Assembly (NCBI RefSeq): GCF_032854445.1
Contig: NC_088295.1
Span: 58,447,249 to 58,511,248 of the forward strand
Reading direction: 5' to 3'
Origin: Liolophura sinensis
Lineage: Eukaryota; Mollusca; Polyplacophora; Chitonida; Chitonidae
Length of the DNA stretch: 64,000 bases
Shown: positions 54,998-64,000 of the stretch, piece after piece
How positions within the stretch are numbered: position 1 is the stretch's first letter
How the letters are laid out: the number at the start of each line of letters is the position of its first letter
Translations under genes and position numbers: made by a program
The notes under the pieces: model-generated
What the model was told of the DNA's origin: nothing
The model's database searches: none
Seen by the model: only the letters and a program-made list of their open reading frames with translations

Positions 54998-55591
54998 CAA
55001 TCCAGACTGTATGTGAATCAATACCGATGAAGTATTAATACGACGTTGGACATCTGAGAAATCACTCCCATATGTCGTCCACAATAATTCATTTGCAGCT
55101 TTTCACACAAGTAACTTTCGACCACTGAGGTTATTTGTGGCCAGCATGATTTCTTTGACTATCTGCCCACTAAGTAATCAATACTTAATATTAATTAATA
55201 CTTTTATGGAATGGCATATCAGTAGAGGGGGAATAGCGGGTTACACGTGGCGTTTATGTACTGTCGATGTGACCAGTCTGAAACCAGATCAGACTTTAGC
55301 TTGAAAATTAAACTGTTCAGTCTTTCAGACAAGATCATTTATTACTTGCACCACATATATACTGTAGTAGCAGGTTCTATTGCAGATAATCCCGTTCATC
55401 GACTATATATTCTTTCATTGTGTTCAGTACTCATACATTTGTATATAGTTATTTGTATATTATGTATCCATGTTGAATCGTGTCCAAACGGGCAATTCTA
55501 CAAACGCAAATTTTTGAAGGAAATCCAGAAAAAGTATTTTTTTATTCTCTTAATATTTTGATATTATTTTGTTATAAGAATCAAAAATAGC

Positions 55592-55597
55592 AATAAA
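55592..55597 (+). promoter_or_regulatory. Candidate CLCA polyadenylation signal
   Basis: AATAAA about 595 bp after the stop, followed by tttgctctatcaagtatttc, a T-rich stretch. It is the first canonical signal I see after the stop codon. Confidence 0.5.
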
Positions 55598-55972
55598 AAA
55601 AATATTTGCTCTATCAAGTATTTCGTTCTGTATTATTTACTCTTTTTTGTTAGGACAACACCATTGTTTTATATGTCCATTTTGTTTTCCCATAAACGCT
55701 GACATCAGAACTTTCATATTTCCTTCTTAGTAGAATCTACTATTTACTCGGTCGATTTAGTTGCAAAGACAGCATTCCTAACGGAATGTAAACTTTGTTT
55801 TTTGTCATGGTGGATATTTGTCGCATAGTAGAATTCTTTTGACTGAATATATCACTTTATTTGATTGGCGTTCGCTCATAACTTGCTTTTTTATCACCCT
55901 ATGTGCGTACATGTACATGTCAATGAACTTTATTTTACACGTGTTGTAAAGATTTTAAGTGGGCCTCCATGG

Positions 55973-56172
55973 GCCTCACCAATGCGGTCGTTGTGAGTTC
56001 AAGTCCAGCTGACCCTGACTTCCTCTCCGGCCGTCCGTGGGAAGGTCTTGCAGCAACCTGCGGATGGTCGTGGGTTTCCTCCGGGCTCTGCCCAGTTTCC
56101 TCCCACCATAACGCTGGCGCCGTCCTATAAGTGAAACATTCTTGAGTACGGCGTAAAACACCAGTTTCAATA
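55973..56172 (+). mobile_element. SINE family 1, nearly complete body
   Basis: gcctcaccaatgcggtcgtt, gtgagttcaagtccagct (B-box), tccgtgggaaggtcttgcag, ggatggtcgtgggtttcctc, cttgagtacggcgtaaaaca, A-rich tail. The A-box end is missing. Confidence 0.85.
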
Positions 56173-56342
56173 AAAATTCAATACCGGTGCTATTTTATCC
56201 CTAATTGAATGAAGACATCAGACTGAGATTAGCGGATCGTAGGCTGTCGAGAAGACAATCTTCCTCTTCGATATTACCGTTTGTGTACTGTTTATTAAAG
56301 CCGTTTTCAGTTTGTAGTCTATCTACTCTACTGTAGGCTTAA

Positions 56343-56726
56343 GTGTATGTAATGGTTTCCCGAGTGTTTATTCTCGGCCATTACTTTATAAGACGTTTCG
56401 ACACCTTCATGAATCCTAATTTAGAATTTTTCATTTGGGGATTGGATGGCGCAAAGATCCAGGTGTACTGTCATGGGATGTCCGGAGGCACCGTGAGACC
56501 CGGACTCCGTTCTTTGCAGTGTTTAGCTGTGAACTATCCACATGAGCTCGATGCAATCTTCCTCTGGATAGTGAGTCATGATCGCTCTGAGGCAGGCTGT
56601 AACGTCGAGAAACTGGAAAGAGACACATTTGCGTTTGGAAAGTATGCAAAAACTGCTTCTGATATAAAGCTTGTTATTACTGGCCAGTTGCTTCCCCGCT
56701 TTTGTCCAAATCTGACACAGAATTAA
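56343..56726 (+). pseudogene. SGNH-hydrolase-like remnant, probably from a retroelement
   Basis: The frame reads VFILGHYFIRRFDTF...VYCHGMSGGTVRPGL...AIFLWIVSHDRSEAGCNVEKLERD...IKLVITGQLLPR. The three blocks match the first blocks of SGNH/GDSL-type proteins often carried by retroelements of aquatic invertebrates. The catalytic serine (GHS) is tyrosine and the GSND-type block is VSHD, so it is not an active enzyme. No promoter or introns. Further broken frames follow to about 56960. Confidence 0.4.
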
Positions 56727-56959
56727 AATTACAAAGAGTTACTGAAACAGCTGGTCTCTCACGAAAATGCAATCGCTTTTTTTACCCAACTGCGGGCTGT
56801 GGAATCCCAGTGGAAATGTGATATTAGGGTACGGAGTTATGTACCAGCAAAACATTCCCAGAACATCAGGACGGCTCTTGGACGTTTTAAGAGAAAGGGA
56901 TATAACCTTCCATTATGAAAAGCGGGAATATTTCATTATGTTTACAGTCAAGGACCACA

Positions 56960-58190
56960 ATCTTAACCATTAATGTAATCACTTTGAGTTCTGCCGGCAC
57001 TTTGTTCTTACCATGCAGAATTTCCTTCAAAATGTTCCGACACTCTCTTATGACACCTTGGCGAGTTTCCCGTGTCACGTGCCATACATGCGGTTGTCAT
57101 AGGCCTGCGAGCACCCGTTATGCTAAGTACTTACACTACCAGTTACTAATGGTTGTGTGCTTACTTTTTTCGGTACCCCATTTATGGGCTGTCCTCTTTA
57201 TATCCCGACCTTTCTAAAGAGAGTTTTGTGTGTACCCCAGCTGTTATTTCATTGGCTTTGTTCCAATTTGCGCTATGAGCTCTGTACCCCTGTTATTATT
57301 AAGGTCGTTCTATTTCCTTTCTTGTTTACCCACTGTATATATTTTCTTCGGCCATGGGTTATGTTTTTATGATCCCTCTTTTCATGTGGTATCGGATGTC
57401 AGCCATGGCGTGCATGTATAATCACTTTTTCTCTAATTATTGTAATATTGCAACCTCTGGTGCTGTGTTTTGAAGCCAACATAATGGGTGCTCTTAGTGG
57501 GGGGGGAGGGGGGGGGAACTGGTATTTCCACTGTCCAATGTCTTTATAATTTCTACAGTTTTTTTTCTTTTGTTTTGGGGGGAATTAGTACCTACATGTA
57601 ATTAAGGTATTATGCCTACTTGCCTTTACTGTGTTCTTGGTACAATTGGAGGTATTTTCTTTTCGGGTCGTGTCAGCTGTGAGTCGCCCGAAACGGAAAA
57701 GGGCGAAGTCTGAAGCCTTACAGGTCGCCCCTTCGTCTTGTGGCTGCGCATCAGTAAAGCTTGTGGCTGGGGAGGTTATCAGGTGCTTGCAAGAGAGACG
57801 TCCTCTCACGATCACTCAGCCTGAGGAAAAGGTGTGTGTGTGTTGAGAGGGTGGGACAATTGCTATCCAGCCTATCCAGCCGTCAGAGGCTCCTGTAGTG
57901 ACACACGCTAACCCTCTGCTTGTATTCTTTCATATGAGCAAGGGACACACTGACTCTCAGTTCGACGATAATTTTCGTTCTGTCCATTCAACAACCTCGT
58001 CTAAGATGCCTGATGAGCTTTGGAGACTTTGCTCTTCCAACAATGTTCACGCCCAAAAACAATTTTCATTACAAACAATAGGCTTTCCCCCTGGATACTG
58101 TTGATCCTTTTGTAGATCTGGAGTGTGCAACAGCCCAAATTGTAGACGGAAACATGAATGCACTAAGTGTCACAAGAACACACTTCTTGC
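56960..58190. other. Degraded repeat-like sequence
   Basis: A G run near 57499-57517 and broken frames, for example 57631-57846 with a basic PKRKRAKSE stretch. Possibly debris of the same retroelement as 56343-56726. Not resolved. Confidence 0.35.
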
Positions 58191-58191
58191 T

Positions 58192-58355
58192 TGCAACATA
58201 CATAGGTTTGTTGCATGCATAAAGCATACCTGGGTTTGGTGCATAAATATAACATGCATGGGCTTGTTGCATGCATATTGCATATCTGGGTTTGGCACAT
58301 AAATATAACATAACTGGGACTGGTGCATGTATAATGCATACCTGAGACTGGTGCC
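58192..58355. repeat. 56-bp tandem repeat rich in TGCAT, about 2.7 units
   Basis: gggtttggtgcataaatata followed by acatgcatgggcttgttgca and tgcatattgcatatct, 56 bp, repeated with changes. TGCATGCA palindromes occur in two units. Confidence 0.8.
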
Positions 58356-58420
58356 TTCATAGTCACCTATAACAGGCCACAAGATCATATTTACTAGGCG
58401 GCCTCCAAAACACAATAACT

Positions 58421-58625
58421 GAGGAACCTCCCACCAATGCGGACGCTGTGAGTTCAAGTCCGGTCCATGTTGTCTTCCTTTCCAGCCATAATTGGGAAGG
58501 TTTGCCAGTAACCCACGCATTGTCGTGAGTTTCTCGCGGGCGCTGTCCGGTTTTCTTCTACCATAATTGCTGGCAGCCGTTATATAATTTAAGTGAAGTA
58601 TTCTTGAGACCGGCGTAAAACCGAC
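58421..58625 (+). mobile_element. SINE family 1, diverged copy
   Basis: gaacctcccaccaatgcgga, gtgagttcaagtccggtcca, ttgggaaggtttgccagtaa, gaagtattcttgagaccggc. More substitutions than the other copies, so probably old. Confidence 0.75.
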
Positions 58626-59639
58626 CTGTAAAGAAATATAATAAATCACATTTACCTGGTAAGGTTGACGACTAAATCTAACCTCATTCAACCGCATGCC
58701 ACATTGATACCATACAGCAGAAATCGCATTGTATTTAAATAGTGTTATTCGCAGTCCAAGAGAAAGCTGACATTGGGTGAAGACTATACTTTACTGCATA
58801 CCTACGGCATAAAGAACTATTAATAAAATCTTCTTAATAATATATATTAACGTTTCGGATATAACTACTCGAGTTTCGTAAATACATTTCAACTAAAAAT
58901 TCCTTTGAGGACAATTTGAGAAAGGAACACTGGTCACTTTACCTAGCGACTTGCTTTGGTGCTTTCAGAACCTCTTTGAGGCCTGAAATGTAAAACAGGG
59001 TTAATCGATTCACTAGCGAAATTCAGGGCCCAGTTCAAGAAACCAATTTAGGTATGGCATTTTTGGTCTGCTTTCTTTCAATCAACACACTTTTTTGAGT
59101 GTATAGACGTTTCCTGTCCATAATGTAACCCCGATACCAACGGAATCCTGGTTTGTTTTATACGCAAGTCCAGAGTATATTTCCAGGTACCTCATAAAGA
59201 TGGCGCAATTTTAGGGTTTTAAGCGACTGTCAAGAGATTGCTTGATTAACTTAATACTTAGTACAGAAGAACTTTTTACGTGTTCAGGTTTATTTGCAGA
59301 GCTGAGAATGCTTTTATCAGATGATCCTAGTCTTGATTTCGCTCATGTGACTGTTCTAAAACAAAACAAACAATAGGCAAAAAGAAATAAAACGTTGTTT
59401 TTATTGTACAGTACAGTACTGAGAACAGTTAACCACTTTTAATTAACATACATACCTAGCTATGTTAGCGCAAAGTTTACTTTTCTTTTCAATTTTGGGA
59501 AGTTTCTGAAAGCTGAAGAAATCATATTTGAAGCAATCTCAGGCGTGGGAAAAGCCTGGGAAGATAGGTTTTGATAAATACAAATGGGTGTGATTACTTA
59601 AACTACGCTTGCTAACCTATGCATCATGTTAATCGTCCT

Positions 59640-59770
59640 TCATGGTGAAGACAGCTCGTCACCATGACAACAGCGAGAGCGACGAGAGCGATACCAGCCA
59701 CAAATCCCACACCTAACATGGCGTCTTCACTGAGGCTTGTCTCAGACGTGCTGCTTAATTCCCTACATAT
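59640..59770 (-). pseudogene. Copy C transmembrane exon
   Basis: RELSSTSETSLSEDAMLGVG then FVAGIALVALAVVMVTSC matches the stalk and helix of genes A/B (DTGLSKAAMFGVGFVAGILL). The basic stop-transfer cluster is absent (CLHHE). The frame at the acceptor does not match phase 1. Confidence 0.7.
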
Positions 59771-61011
59771 CTGAGAGTCTAAAACAATAGACAATAGGCA
59801 GTGTATAACAAAGATATTGGCTTATAGGTGGTTTGATCACGAATCTTTTTTTCGCTTTACATCTAGAATTGTGACCAGTTTGCTCTCTGATCCATAGTTA
59901 AGGTGGTAGGTTTTTTGTCGGTAATCAGTGACTGACAAAGGGAAGCGAGCTCATCAAAAAGGGGCGTTGTTGTTTCTGACTTAAATAAACGACACAAGGT
60001 TTACGAATAGTTACAGGGATCTATTAGAATTCCTTAGCATGCAGCTCGACTGAAAAATTTGTTTGCTGGCCAGACAGATTTTGGAGTCAATTTATGATGT
60101 AACAAATATGCCCAGGTATGTTTTTACATGGGAACTAATGCACATAAACTGCTTCAAATCTGTGACTGTGTATCGTCTAGCAACGAAACTTTAAATTTTA
60201 TTTTCATGTAGATCGTTTAATGTAGCCTCCACAAGTTTCACCTTCCTGGATTTCTGACCAATTCTTCCTTCCAACCTTCCCTGTTTCCTTTGCACTCCAG
60301 TTTGTAGTATTCCACCAGAGGGTCGTTAAATATTAGACGCCCAGATCATGGTAACCTGCTGGTTGGAGGAGGATCTTATATATCTTTGGCTCGAAATATA
60401 CCGGCCAACTTGGAAGGATCACAAGCCTGCAGAAGAATAGTGAAAAATCAAGAAGAACCATCAGCATGCCATAGATCCATCCGTGCTAATTTCAACCTTC
60501 CCTTTCCCATGATGCAAGTAAGACATAGAGCTTGAGATGAGAACAATTTGCATTGGTCCGACTCTGAATATATTGAGATAAACATTTTCAATATAAAACA
60601 GGAATCGCATAGTTAACAATAATTATTTTCGAAGCCACTAAACAAATATCATATACTTACATATCACTGTGACAGACACATCCATACGAAATGAGCCCAC
60701 AGTATTCCTAGCCTCGATCTGATATATCCCGGACAATGACTTATCCGCTTGATCAAATCAATGGTGGCTACTTTGACGTCACGCTGCATAGGACCTCGGA
60801 AGTCGTTAGTGGAAACGTCTTCAATTGGCCGACGATATTTGATCCACAGAATAGATACCTCAAGTTTGGAGACGAAGGTCACAAGAGATCTTATCACGTT
60901 GGCTCTCGAATATAGTCACCTGACTAGTGTTACAGACTATTTCTGGATCATCTGAATTACAGAGAAGAATGGGTGATTGTGTTTGATCAGCCAACATGTA
61001 CCTGAATCTGT

Positions 61012-61210
61012 GCGGTGGCCTAGTGATTATAGCGTCAGACTCGAAGTCGGGAGACCACGAGATCAAACCCATGTTGGGTCAGACCAAAGACTCTAACAGT
61101 CGTACTTGCTCCTACCGCAGTTGGCGCTCAGCATTGAGAGGTTAGAGCCCGAATTGCAGGTTATCGGACAGGCTTGTGCTCACGTGTCAGTGCCATCATT
61201 TTGAAATGAA
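61012..61210 (+). mobile_element. SINE family 2, head and part of body
   Basis: ggtggcctagtgattatagc (A-box), actcgaagtcggga, gagatcaaacccatgttggg (B-box), then cagttggcgctcagcattga, as in the copy at 1558. It lies inside copy C, between its Ig3-like and Ig4-like exons. Confidence 0.7.
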
Positions 61211-62014
61211 TTCACGTTGAAAAGCAGGATTTCGCATTGCGTGACATTTTGCGCATTTCGCATTCCCTGACTATGTTTTTTTCATACTTCCAATCCCTTA
61301 AATGACACTAATCATAATTAAAGGTATGTGCCAGCTTCTGGTTTGCACGTTACGTTCTACTTTATTCCCTCCTTACAGATGATATACACATTTTTATTTC
61401 TAAAGACAGGTGATTAAAATAGCAATGTACTCACTGTGTACGTTGAGTGTGTAGATTTGTGATCGTACAGGAGGATCCGTCACACAGGTGGAGGCGTTAC
61501 AGTACAGCTCAGCTCCGTTCTCAGTAGCTGTAAACGTCAGGGTCCGGGTTGTGGTCAGCATCGGGCCAAAATCCTGGTTACGTTCACCCGCGTCTAGCTC
61601 CCGGACATTACCGGAATTCCGTATGTACATGTAATCCTTTATGCAGGCCTGGGGTTTTATGGCCGTGATCACACCAGTAATGCTGAATGGGCTCACTACC
61701 TAAAACTGTATCTGGTAGGTTCGTCTTATTTACTTCTGCTACCATTACGACAAAACCGTACCGAAATTCAGAGAGATCTGGTCATTTGTCAGGAATGTGT
61801 TTCTTTCTAAAATTAAAGAAGGACATAACATAGCGACATAGAACTTAGTGTTATACTAGCACTGACTGTTTCTACTGGAGGATCTTTTCTTTTCTGCTAG
61901 TCGTGGTGGAAAATCTATTTTGTCTGTGCATACCCAAGGGGATGACAGCAACAGTGATGTCATCGGCACCGTGCAAGTGATATTCACTGTGTGTGTCTCT
62001 TGGTTTCATTGCTT

Positions 62015-62460
62015 CCATTCACCATGGCTATCGATTTCACCATATCACCATGACTGCTGCTTATCACATGTACTCACCATGACTACTGATTTCCACATGT
62101 ACTCACCATGGCTACTGATTTTGCCTATACTCACCATGACTACTGATTTTCACTTATACTCACTATAACTGCTGTACCCATATTCACCATGGCTACCTAT
62201 TTTCAGCTATACTCACGATGACTACTGCTTATCACATACACTCATTACTACTGATTTTCACATATTTTCACCTTGACTACTGCTTTTCACCTATACTCAC
62301 CATGACTACTGCTTATCACATGTACTCACCATGACTACTGCTTATTACCTATACTCACCATGACTACTGCTTATCACCTATACTCACCATGACTACTGCT
62401 TTTCACCTGTACTCACCATGACTACTGCTTATCACATGTACTCACCGTAACTACTGATTA
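62015..62460. repeat. 29-bp minisatellite, about 14-15 units
   Basis: The unit is caccatgactactgcttatc followed by acatgtact, with variants gattttcac and acctatact. Units become more regular from left to right. Confidence 0.92.
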
Positions 62461-62474
62461 GGTGTGTGTACATA

Positions 62475-62625
62475 CACTGTGTCTTCTTGTGTCTTCTACC
62501 ACCACTAAAGTATCATATCGAAGACACCAGGCATGACACGCTACGCACTCTGAACCCACCCGGTTGGACACAAGATCTCCCGATTTCGAGGCGGACGCTC
62601 TGGTCATCTGGCCACCTAAGCTGTT
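62475..62625 (-). mobile_element. SINE family 2, inverted partial copy
   Basis: On the minus strand: gcttaggtggccagatgacc, agcgtccgcctcgaaatcgg, tccaaccgggtgggttcaga, then gtgtcttcgatatgatactt and tagtggtggtagaagacac. Confidence 0.65.
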
Positions 62626-62785
62626 CTTAAATAAGTGTGGCATTCTGAGTAAAACTGAGAAGCTCAAGAAAGCAAGCCAAAAGACCTTCAATATTTTTTA
62701 CAAAACAGTTTATTTTATTATTTTTTTTTAAATAATGTTTAATGGATGCTGACTTTATGAGTGGATATACTGTTTAAATCAAGGA

Positions 62786-63047
62786 GATGTAATTATCAAT
62801 GTGTCTGGGTCTGTTTACTTGTACAGTCATATAAAGGCTCAGTTCTGAAATTTGTTCCATTTCAGTCAGAAAAACATATCTGTACTTTTCCATTTACTAA
62901 CGTGCAGCATGGTCGTGATGTAATTATCAATGTATTTGGGTCTGTTTACTTGTACAGTCATATAAAGGCTTAGTTCTGAAATTTGTTCCATTTCAGTCAG
63001 AAAAACATATCTGTACTTTTCCATTTACTAACGTGCAGCATGGCCGG
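62786..63047 (+). repeat. Tandem duplication, 131-bp unit, two copies
   Basis: gatgtaattatcaatgt...acgtgcagcatgg is repeated head-to-tail (start 62786 and 62917) with about four substitutions. The unit contains tttccatttcagtcag and tacagtcatataaagg. A recent local duplication. Confidence 0.93.
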
Positions 63048-63049
63048 GT

Positions 63050-64000
63050 CCCCAACATGTCATGGTCTTTTTCAAATAATCAAGTGATGAAATAAATCAC
63101 TATTTATATCACCTGTATACCTGTATACACCTATTTGTATATGATGAAAGCTATGTCGTCATAATGAAACATAAATGACATTAACCGAATGCCATTTTCG
63201 GATCGAGTCAGTTAACGTTGAACTGGACATCGACAAAAAGGGAGATAACCTCATGGAACGGGTGGACTAAAACAAGTTGTGGACCACTAAAAGAACGACG
63301 GACAACGTATTAGGTTGAAGCCACGCAACTAATAGTAACGACTGTGCGAAATAAAAAATGATGGAAACAGCAGCCGATTCCAACCCAGCAACACAACCAC
63401 GTAATTCAGAATGCGGGATGAAGATCATATATACTGTCTGAGTGGGGGAGCCGGTTAATTTTGTGTTTTTCGTGGCTTTCTGGTCTGTATTATGAGCGGA
63501 CAACACGGTCAAATGAAGTCAGAATAACTCCAGGATTTGAAACAAATCTTCCTCTGCTAGTGACGTTACACCTTGAAAGCATGACAGCAGCAACGACCAA
63601 GTTTTAAATTAGTAACAGCAACGATTCACAACATCTAATTTTTGATGTCGGGAACATGGTCAGCTGACGTCGCGGCTAACAAAGACTCTATTCCAATACT
63701 TCTACATGTGAAGCTCGTACACCAAAAACATGTAATATTGTGACATGGTTTTCCAGAACAAGTAGTCATTTCACATCACGGTGGCATTCTCGTAAACTCT
63801 TGAGCCAGAAGGTCTTGATGACGACAGGTCTTCATAATGTGGACCTAGCGGTTAAAACATGCAAACAAAAAAGCGGTTATGACATTTTGTATGAAGGCCA
63901 ACATAAATGACTCAACTCAGATAGTAAACCAGAGCAGCGACTCGACAGTGTGAAATTGTCGCACGTACAGGATGGAATAAGGCTTGTGAATTTATCTCAT
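63050..64000. other. Right edge, nothing recognised
   Basis: No coding frame with domain or splice support, and no repeat matching the others in the window. Confidence 0.45.

Larger units (their letters stand above)
58939..61725 (-). pseudogene. Receptor copy C: broken third paralogue on the minus strand
   Basis: Read on the minus strand, pieces appear in the gene A/B order. Ig3-type exon (61725-61425: KPQACIKDY, GAELYCNAST, PPVRSQIYTLNVH) has a frameshift before the first cysteine. Ig4-type exon (60900-60655: VSILWIKYRRPIED, then in another frame SGIYQIEARNTVGSF) has a frameshift. FN3-type relic (60460-60220: VTMIWAS, later VKLVEATLNDLH) has stops. TM exon (59770-59640: EDAMLGVGFVAGIALVALAVVMV) is open. 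A possible tail exon (58982-58939: LKEVLKAPKQ) has lost the tyrosine. The signal and Ig1/Ig2 exons are not seen. It is a pseudogene inverted relative to A and B and separated from them by the CLCA gene. Confidence 0.72.

Noticed and set aside
58170-58697. 175-codon minus-strand frame
   Set aside because: Composed of a SINE and the 56-bp tandem repeat read through.
61012-61075. Genuine tRNA gene
   Set aside because: A/B boxes are present, but the acceptor stem does not close and a SINE family 2 body follows.
62458-62691. Minus-strand 77-codon frame
   Set aside because: Covers an inverted SINE family 2 fragment.

Overview
The window is animal nuclear DNA. It shows split genes with GT-AG introns, tRNA-derived SINEs, a solo LTR, a pogo-type DNA transposon, a Penelope-like fossil and minisatellites. 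Gene content (ITAM-like Ig/FN3 receptors, a CLCA protein) and the dominant SINE (an A/B-box head plus a long conserved body) suggest a lophotrochozoan, most likely a bivalve mollusc. That taxonomic call is inference; no ribosomal or mitochondrial marker is present.

Layout. (1) About 1.3-27.4 kb is a tandem segmental duplication. Each unit carries one receptor gene: signal peptide, four Ig domains, one live FN3 domain, one dead FN3 exon, a transmembrane exon and a tail with three tyrosine motifs. Gene A (2271-14108) is fully open, 670 aa. Gene B (16627-25773) has the same 11 coding exons and phases but a +1 frameshift in its FN3 exon. Since the duplication, unit A has gained a SINE, an intact pogo transposon, a solo LTR and a 1.8 kb expansion of a 34-bp minisatellite. 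Unit B has gained two SINEs. The other unit serves as the empty site for several of these. (2) 27.4-41.4 kb is gene-poor: an orphan Ig exon (28.6 kb), a long TA run, a 74-bp satellite (31.6-33.2 kb), SINE pieces and microsatellites. (3) 41.6-55.0 kb holds a complete 15-exon CLCA gene, 948 aa by my splice reconstruction, with HEWAH zinc site, VWA MIDAS, C-terminal transmembrane helix and an intact splice chain. (4) 55-58.7 kb is repeat debris. (5) 58.9-61.7 kb on the minus strand is a broken third receptor copy, followed by small tandem repeats to the end.

The degenerate repeat at the left edge resembles the sequence downstream of genes A and B, so the receptor array probably extends leftwards out of the window. 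The most interesting item is the receptor family. Its members carry a YxxL-x9-YxxL pair (ITAM-like), a C-terminal YEN motif and a PDZ-type C-terminus. Their Ig1/Ig2 domains differ mainly in two short patches at loop positions. This is what one would expect of a diversifying immune or allorecognition receptor family, but that role is inferred.

All exon models were assembled by hand from splice sites and reading frames. No transcript data or database search was used.
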